Shown: positions 59,830 through 64,000 of the stretch, in pieces | Layout of the letters: every line of letters begins with the position of its first letter | Position numbering within the stretch: the stretch's first letter is position 1 | Program-made: the position numbers and the translations under genes | Notes under the pieces: generated by a model | Database searches by the model: none | What the model was told of the DNA's origin: nothing | Seen by the model: only the letters and a program-made list of their open reading frames with translations | Source of the DNA: Batillaria attramentaria | Taxonomy: Eukaryota > Mollusca > Gastropoda > Batillariidae | DNA: 64,000 bases | Assembly: GCA_018292915.2 (NCBI GenBank) | Contig: JACVVK020000196.1 | Span: 367,501 to 431,500 of the forward strand | Reading direction: 5' to 3'

Positions 59830-60350
59830 ATCTGACCTTATACTGCTTGGAAGTGAGTAAACTGCAGAAGACGTCTCAACTGACTGAAACTGTCGGTTTG
59901 CAAGGATTTTAAAGGTCAACTCAGAAGGCGGGGAACCCCGAAGCTACGCATGCACTGCTGGGTAAGTATCAAAGTATGTATACATCAGTGGACTGTCAGG
60001 GTAGCACCTAGTATAACTGAACTCGACAACAAACTCTTAGCAATATGAACTGGCTATAGTGCTGGGCATTTGCCTGAACTGTGACTGACCATCTTGTTCA
60101 AAACAAACCAGCAGTTAAATTGCCCGTGAATGGTTAGTGCGACGTGACCGCCCGTGACCGCTGTGTGCGGCACTGATGTCGTTGCCAGCTGTTTTCTTCA
60201 CTGGTGTTTATGTGTAGTGGTTGCCTGGTAAGCTCCACCCTTCAGTATTCACGGCCGCAAGCCAGTGAGTGCATTTTACGGGTAAAACTTGAAATTAATC
60301 GACCGACTTCAAGTTTCTTCAGTGATGAGGACCGAAAGAGAGGCCGGGTA

Positions 60351-60535
60351 GATGGGTGGGTGTTTTGGAGTCAGTTTAACGTCTTTTTCAACCACGTACG
60401 GGTGACAGCAAAGACGGGGCAACCAGAAAAGGCCAGCACAAATAGTTGGCCCCAGCCGGCCTTGATTCGAACTCACGACCCTAGCATTGACGAAGAGTCG
60501 GCCAAGGCTCTACCATTCGGCTATCCCGGCTTCCC
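60351..60535 (-). mobile_element. SINE family A, diverged
   Basis: Reverse-complement copy with tail (AACGTCTTTTTCAACCACGTACGGGTGA), GACGGGGCAACC and a tRNA-like head ending in CGGCTATCCCGGCTTCCC. It has an insertion in the anticodon region. Confidence 0.8.
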
Positions 60536-60681
60536 AAGGACCTACTCAGAAGCCAGGCCAGACTGACATGGTGCGACGGGTTCCGTCCTCCTATCAGTCA
60601 GTCCTCATGGCCAAAACAACAAAAACCTGGCAACTGAACTGATAAAAACGCCTACAATGGAGGAGATTCACTCAGAATGAT

Positions 60682-61348
60682 ACTACTAATTACCGAAAAT
60701 TACCGAAAACAACCCGTTGAAAACAAAGGCAATAATAGCAATATGGCGGAGGGTTAGGGTTAGTTTAGGGCTAGTAACGAAGGTTGAAAGAGATTTATGG
60801 TTAGAAAACTCAATTTGAATGAGGTTTAGGGTTAGTAATCGCGGCTTGCTACATATCTGTACTGACTGGCCTTTTTCTCGTTGCCGCGTCTTTGATATCA
60901 CCCCGCATACGTCGTGGAAAAGGACTAAAACTTCCAAACATCCATGCACCCACCCTCAGTAATCTAGGTTAAATGAGGTTTGGTATTCCTCGTTATAAAT
61001 CATACAAATGAGGTTTAGGGTTAGAAGTTAGAATACTGAGGCTTAGGGTTAGGGGTTAGGTCTGGGCTGGTTTTGGAACATATTTTATATTTCACGAAAG
61101 GCATATCCGTTTTAGATGCTTCTTTTCACCATTATTTACACTTCTGTGTGGTTATTTATCCCTAACCCAACCCACACCTGACCCCGAACCCTGAACCTCA
61201 GTATTCAGTCTGAATTCAAACCCTCAACCTCATTCAAATTGGGTTACAGGCCATAAACACCCTTCAACCTACGTTAGTAACCCTAAACCTCCGCCATATT
61301 ACTAAAGTTACCTTTGTTTTCGGTAGTTTTCGGTAAATAGTAGGTTCC
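60682..61348. mobile_element. Second member of the long-TIR family, carrying a SINE fragment
   Basis: The left end (ACTACTAATTACCGAAAA) and right end (reverse complement CCTACTATTTACCGAAAA) match the termini of the 7454-7834 element. The inverted arms extend at least 150 bp and share AATATGGCGGAGG, AAGGTTGAA and CAATTTGAATGAGG. The arms are rich in GGTTTAGGGTTAG, which looks telomere-like but is not a regular array. A SINE tail fragment sits at about 60860-60955 in the left half. No target duplication was recognised. Confidence 0.65.
60860..60955 (+). mobile_element. SINE family A, tail fragment
   Basis: Body and tail only (CTTTTTCTCGTTGCCGCGTC, TCGTGGAAAAGGAC, CACCCACCC), inserted in the long-TIR element at 60.7-61.3 kb. 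Confidence 0.75.
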
Positions 61349-61374
61349 GTGACGTACTACATGTAGTGAAATAA

Positions 61375-61757
61375 GAAATAAATAATAATAAATGGTATTT
61401 GTAGGGCGCATTTCTTTCAATAAAACTCAATGCGCCTACCACTCACGCACATTTTACAAACGATGGACAGACATACACTGGTGAAACTAGCTAGTTACAC
61501 AGCAAGTTACTTGATGGCTTTGTCAGTAAAAAAGGAACGTTTATAAGATTGCTCTTAAAAACAGACAGTGTGGTCGCATTTCTCAGATTTGCAGGCAGAC
61601 AATTCCAAAAAGGTTGGTGCGAGAAAACTGAAAGAGCGCTCGCCAAAGGATTTCAGGTTGCGCTTGGGAATTTCGAGAGGCCTCTCGGACGACGACCGGA
61701 GGGTTCGCTTCGGTTGATAGGTGACGAGTGTACTTTGACAAGCATACAATGATTAAG
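61375..61757 (-). mobile_element. CR1/L2-like LINE 3' fragment (degenerate)
   Basis: On the minus strand SFGERSFSFLAPTF is followed, after correcting one extra T in a T run, by WNCLPANLRNATTLSVFKSN. This is the same C-terminal block as at 1.95-2.17 kb but a different subfamily. The 3' end has a GGCGCATTGAG..TGCGCCC motif and a TTATTATTTATTT tail. Confidence 0.7.
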
Positions 61758-61857
61758 AGCCGCAGGCTGTTCTAGTCAGCTGACCCCAGTACTGTTGGTG
61801 ACAGCAAAACAACCAAAGAAACAAACGGAATTGGATCTGAAAGCCAGACTTGAACTG

Positions 61858-61858
<1 letters not shown>

Positions 61859-61952
<94 letters not shown>
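61859..61952. repeat. (CA)n microsatellite
   Basis: About 46 uninterrupted units, among the longest in the window. Confidence 0.95.
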
Positions 61953-61953
<1 letters not shown>

Positions 61954-62348
61954 GACGGCAGCGCTTACCACTCACACATGAGTGAGGCAAATTACTAAAT
62001 TCATGGGAAATTTTGACTGGGATAAAGCAAATACACTGTAAAACAACCAAACAAATAAAAACAAACAGTAGAGCTGAAACAATCAGAAAAATAAACAAAA
62101 ACAAACTAGAACCAAACATGAAACAAAACAAAGTAACGGCTGATAACACTTGAAAATTAAAAACTAACTAAATAAATAGTAAATAAATAGTGCCTTTAAC
62201 ACCACGGTCAACACCAGCACAGCAACAACCCGAAATCATAAATCATGAGGACATGTACACGGGCTGAATCGGTCTGACAGGCAGAGATACGTCATGTACG
62301 TGACCTAAATTACAGCATTCTGGATTTTCCCGTTGCTGGAAAACAGAC

Positions 62349-62415
<67 letters not shown>

Positions 62416-62422
62416 GCGCGCG
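62349..62422. repeat. (CA)n passing into (CG)n
   Basis: About 32 CA units followed by CGCGCGCGCG; Z-DNA-prone like the 16.5 kb tract. Confidence 0.95.
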
Positions 62423-62671
62423 TAGACACACTAGCATTGATCGGCAGACATTTTGCCCGGCGGGACGAGCACTGTTCACAGTGAAATACAAGATAATGTG
62501 TTGTGCGCCACCATCCCAAGAAAATGATCTTGCCACGAGACGGTAAGTCAGTCAACCAGCAGTCACCAGCTTAAACGGTACGTCAAATTGTGAGCAGATG
62601 GATGCAGGTTACACTATTCTCAGGCGGAAAATTATCTCAGGTGGGAAGATGGCGTCTGCTCCTCCAGGTTT

Positions 62672-62853
62672 GGGGGAGCCGGGATAGCCGAATGGTAGAG
62701 CGTTGGACTCCTAATGCTCGGGTCGTGAGTTCGATTCCCGGCTGGGGCCACATTATTTATTTGTGCTGGCCTTTTTCTCGTTGCCCCGTCTTTGATATCC
62801 CCCATACGTGGTGGAAAAGGACGTTATACTCCCAAACACCCACCCACCCACCC
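62672..62853 (+). mobile_element. SINE family A, full length
   Basis: Near-identical head, body and tail to the 22.7 kb copy (GATAGCCGAATGGTAGAGC, GAGTTCGATTCCC, TGCCCCGTCTTTGATATC, GGTGGAAAAGGACGTTA). Confidence 0.88.
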
Positions 62854-62933
62854 TCCATGTTTGTTTGGATCGCATCCAAGCCGGGTGGCCGGTGCAGAAT
62901 TCCTTGTTATAAATCATACTTATTGCTATATAC

Positions 62934-63320
62934 CGGCCCCCGTAGTGTAGTGGTTAGCACTTCGGACCATGGACCGGGAGACCCGGGTTCGAGTCCCAGC
63001 CGAGGCAAGCGGGAGTTTTCCTACCTAGGTCGGCTCCTACCCAGAGCGGGTGTGCTATGGGCCCAATGGGGAGGCTGTTGCCACACAGCCGAGATTCACC
63101 CACTTCACGGGTGCGACTTTGGGGGTGCTTCCCTTGGTATGACACGTCTTATGATGTGGATGATTACACGGCCGGCACCGCAGGTGCCGTAGTTCCCGGG
63201 CCTGGTTAATGCCGGGATATTTATGACAGGAAGCGCGGAATGCGGCCCTGTCCCGCAGTCCCAAACCACACGGACCTCCATAGCATCATCTTACCATCAT
63301 CCTCATCTCCATCATCATGC
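62934..63320 (+). mobile_element. tRNA-derived SINE (family C), full length
   Basis: The head has A box TAGTGTAGTGGTTAGCAC and B box GGGTTCGAGTCCC. A long GC-richer body follows (AGCGGGTGTGCTATGGGCCC, GGCCGGCACCGCAGGTGCC) and a (CATCAT)n-like 3' end. The acceptor stem does not pair well enough for a tRNA gene. Confidence 0.78.
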
Positions 63321-63954
63321 ATAATAAAAAATGCCCCAGCATCCGAGCCCTCTGTGGATTCCACCCATTACCTGGGAGGAACACCACTGGAACTGGCAAA
63401 AGAGGGCAGCAAAAACAAAAACAAAAAAACAACCTTATTGCTATAAATCATACGTCATCGTTATGAATCTACCTTACTACCAAGACTGTTTTATGTGATC
63501 TTTAATTCAATTCATAGAAATTTCTATTTTGATTGTAGTGTTTAGTATGTATAATCTTATGTGTATTTTTTTTTTATTTGATGTGTGTGATTGTTTTGTT
63601 TGTCCGCCGTTGATAGTGGGCAATTTTAATACCACCTAAAGGCAGGGAAATAAAAGTTCGTGTTGCCTGTGACATTTTCGTTACAGTTTGTCCACCATAC
63701 ATTTCCTGTCACGTTACGACAATTTTGGAGTGCTGCATAAGCAGAATAAATAGCACAGGTCGAGTCAGAAAGACACACTGAGAAGGGTTGTTCAGGGTCT
63801 GGGCGACAGCGAATAAGTATAGCGTGTACCGTATGAGAATGGTATGTCTCTTTGGGGTGTTGTGTGCGATAAGGATCATGACCACGCCATGGCAAATGTC
63901 CCCGTTCCGTCAACCCACGTATTCCCCCCCCCACCTCTCTCTTTATCTGTGCGT
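63321..63954. other. Terminal intergenic stretch
   Basis: AT-rich unique sequence with short poly-A/T runs; nothing recognised before the terminal (GT)n. Confidence 0.5.
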
Positions 63955-64000
63955 GCGTGCGTGTGTGTGTCAGTGTGTGTGTGTGTGTGTGTGTGTGTGT
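63955..64000. repeat. (GT)n microsatellite running off the window
   Basis: GCGTGCGTGCGTGTG then TG units up to the last base; its full length is unknown. Confidence 0.9.

Larger units (their letters stand above)
57852..60350. other. Region upstream of CCM2, no gene supported
   Basis: A 104-codon minus-strand frame from ATG 58563 to 58249 has no recognised motif. CRE TGACGTCA at 58823-58830, (TC)n at 58986, and the E2F-like pair at 59.8 kb occur here. Some of it may be CCM2 5' regulatory DNA. Confidence 0.45.

Noticed and set aside
60740..61280. Interstitial telomere array (GGGTTAG-like motifs)
   Set aside because: The motifs are irregular, occur in both arms in inverted sense and belong to the long TIRs of a transposable element.
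62934..63010. Genuine tRNA gene (also considered at 22.7, 40.4, 51.5 and 62.7 kb)
   Set aside because: A and B boxes are present but the acceptor stems do not pair, and each head continues into a conserved SINE body.

Overview
This is a eukaryotic (animal) nuclear window with sparse, intron-rich genes in a sea of transposon remnants and microsatellites. The divergence of the two host genes, the many tRNA-derived SINEs, the very long (CA)n/(TG)n arrays and the G-poor AC-rich tracts suggest a lophotrochozoan, most likely a mollusc (perhaps a gastropod). That placement is inference; no species is named.

Host genes. Two multi-exon genes were assembled from open frames and splice signals, both on the minus strand. 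CCM2 (malcavernin) runs from ATG 55313 to stop 49250 in 12 coding exons and encodes 404 aa with an N-terminal PTB domain and a C-terminal harmonin-homology domain. Its downstream neighbour in the same orientation is IFT25/HSPB11 (ATG 46630 to stop 45345, four coding exons, 139 aa), with a TCTCGCGAGA element about 95 bp upstream of its ATG. One gene concerns kinase scaffolding and the other cilia; nothing in the sequence shows a functional link. A THAP zinc-finger ORF (9416-9748, plus) faces a SAP-domain first exon (10007-9829, minus) carrying a one-base homopolymer frameshift. Weaker candidate gene starts lie at 33.0 kb (minus, 22-residue exon with a CRE) and 59.8 kb (plus, tandem E2F-like sites and a strong splice donor).

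Mobile elements, left to right. CR1/L2-like LINE 3' fragment (1.77-2.35 kb, minus); long-TIR MITE with 11-bp target duplication (7.45-7.83 kb); an unclassified repeat in two diverged copies (8.0 and 10.5 kb); a young LTR retrotransposon (10.91-15.33 kb) with 99%-identical LTRs, a tRNA-Ser-type primer site, a short coiled-coil/CCHC gag and no pol, whose 3' LTR is split by a non-LTR fragment (13.90-15.18 kb, minus); an RNase-H-bearing LINE 3' end (17.6-18.3 kb) whose 3' tail is shared with a tRNA-SINE family in CCM2 introns; a second tRNA-SINE family (at least 14 copies or fragments, 17-63 kb); two further SINE types; an inverted pair of MITEs (34.8 and 40.7 kb); a TTAA-flanked MITE in a CCM2 intron (50.7-51.0 kb); a 14-bp-TIR foldback element (57.4-57.8 kb) and an 11-copy 59-bp minisatellite (56.5-57.1 kb), both in the CCM2 5' flank; a second member of the long-TIR family (60.7-61.35 kb); and another CR1-like LINE fragment (61.4-61.76 kb, minus).

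The rest is intergenic DNA with microsatellites, poly-G/poly-C runs and AC-rich low-complexity tracts in which no gene could be supported. The most notable items are the gag-only LTR element, the in-window SINE-LINE tail match, and the THAP/SAP pair between related repeats.
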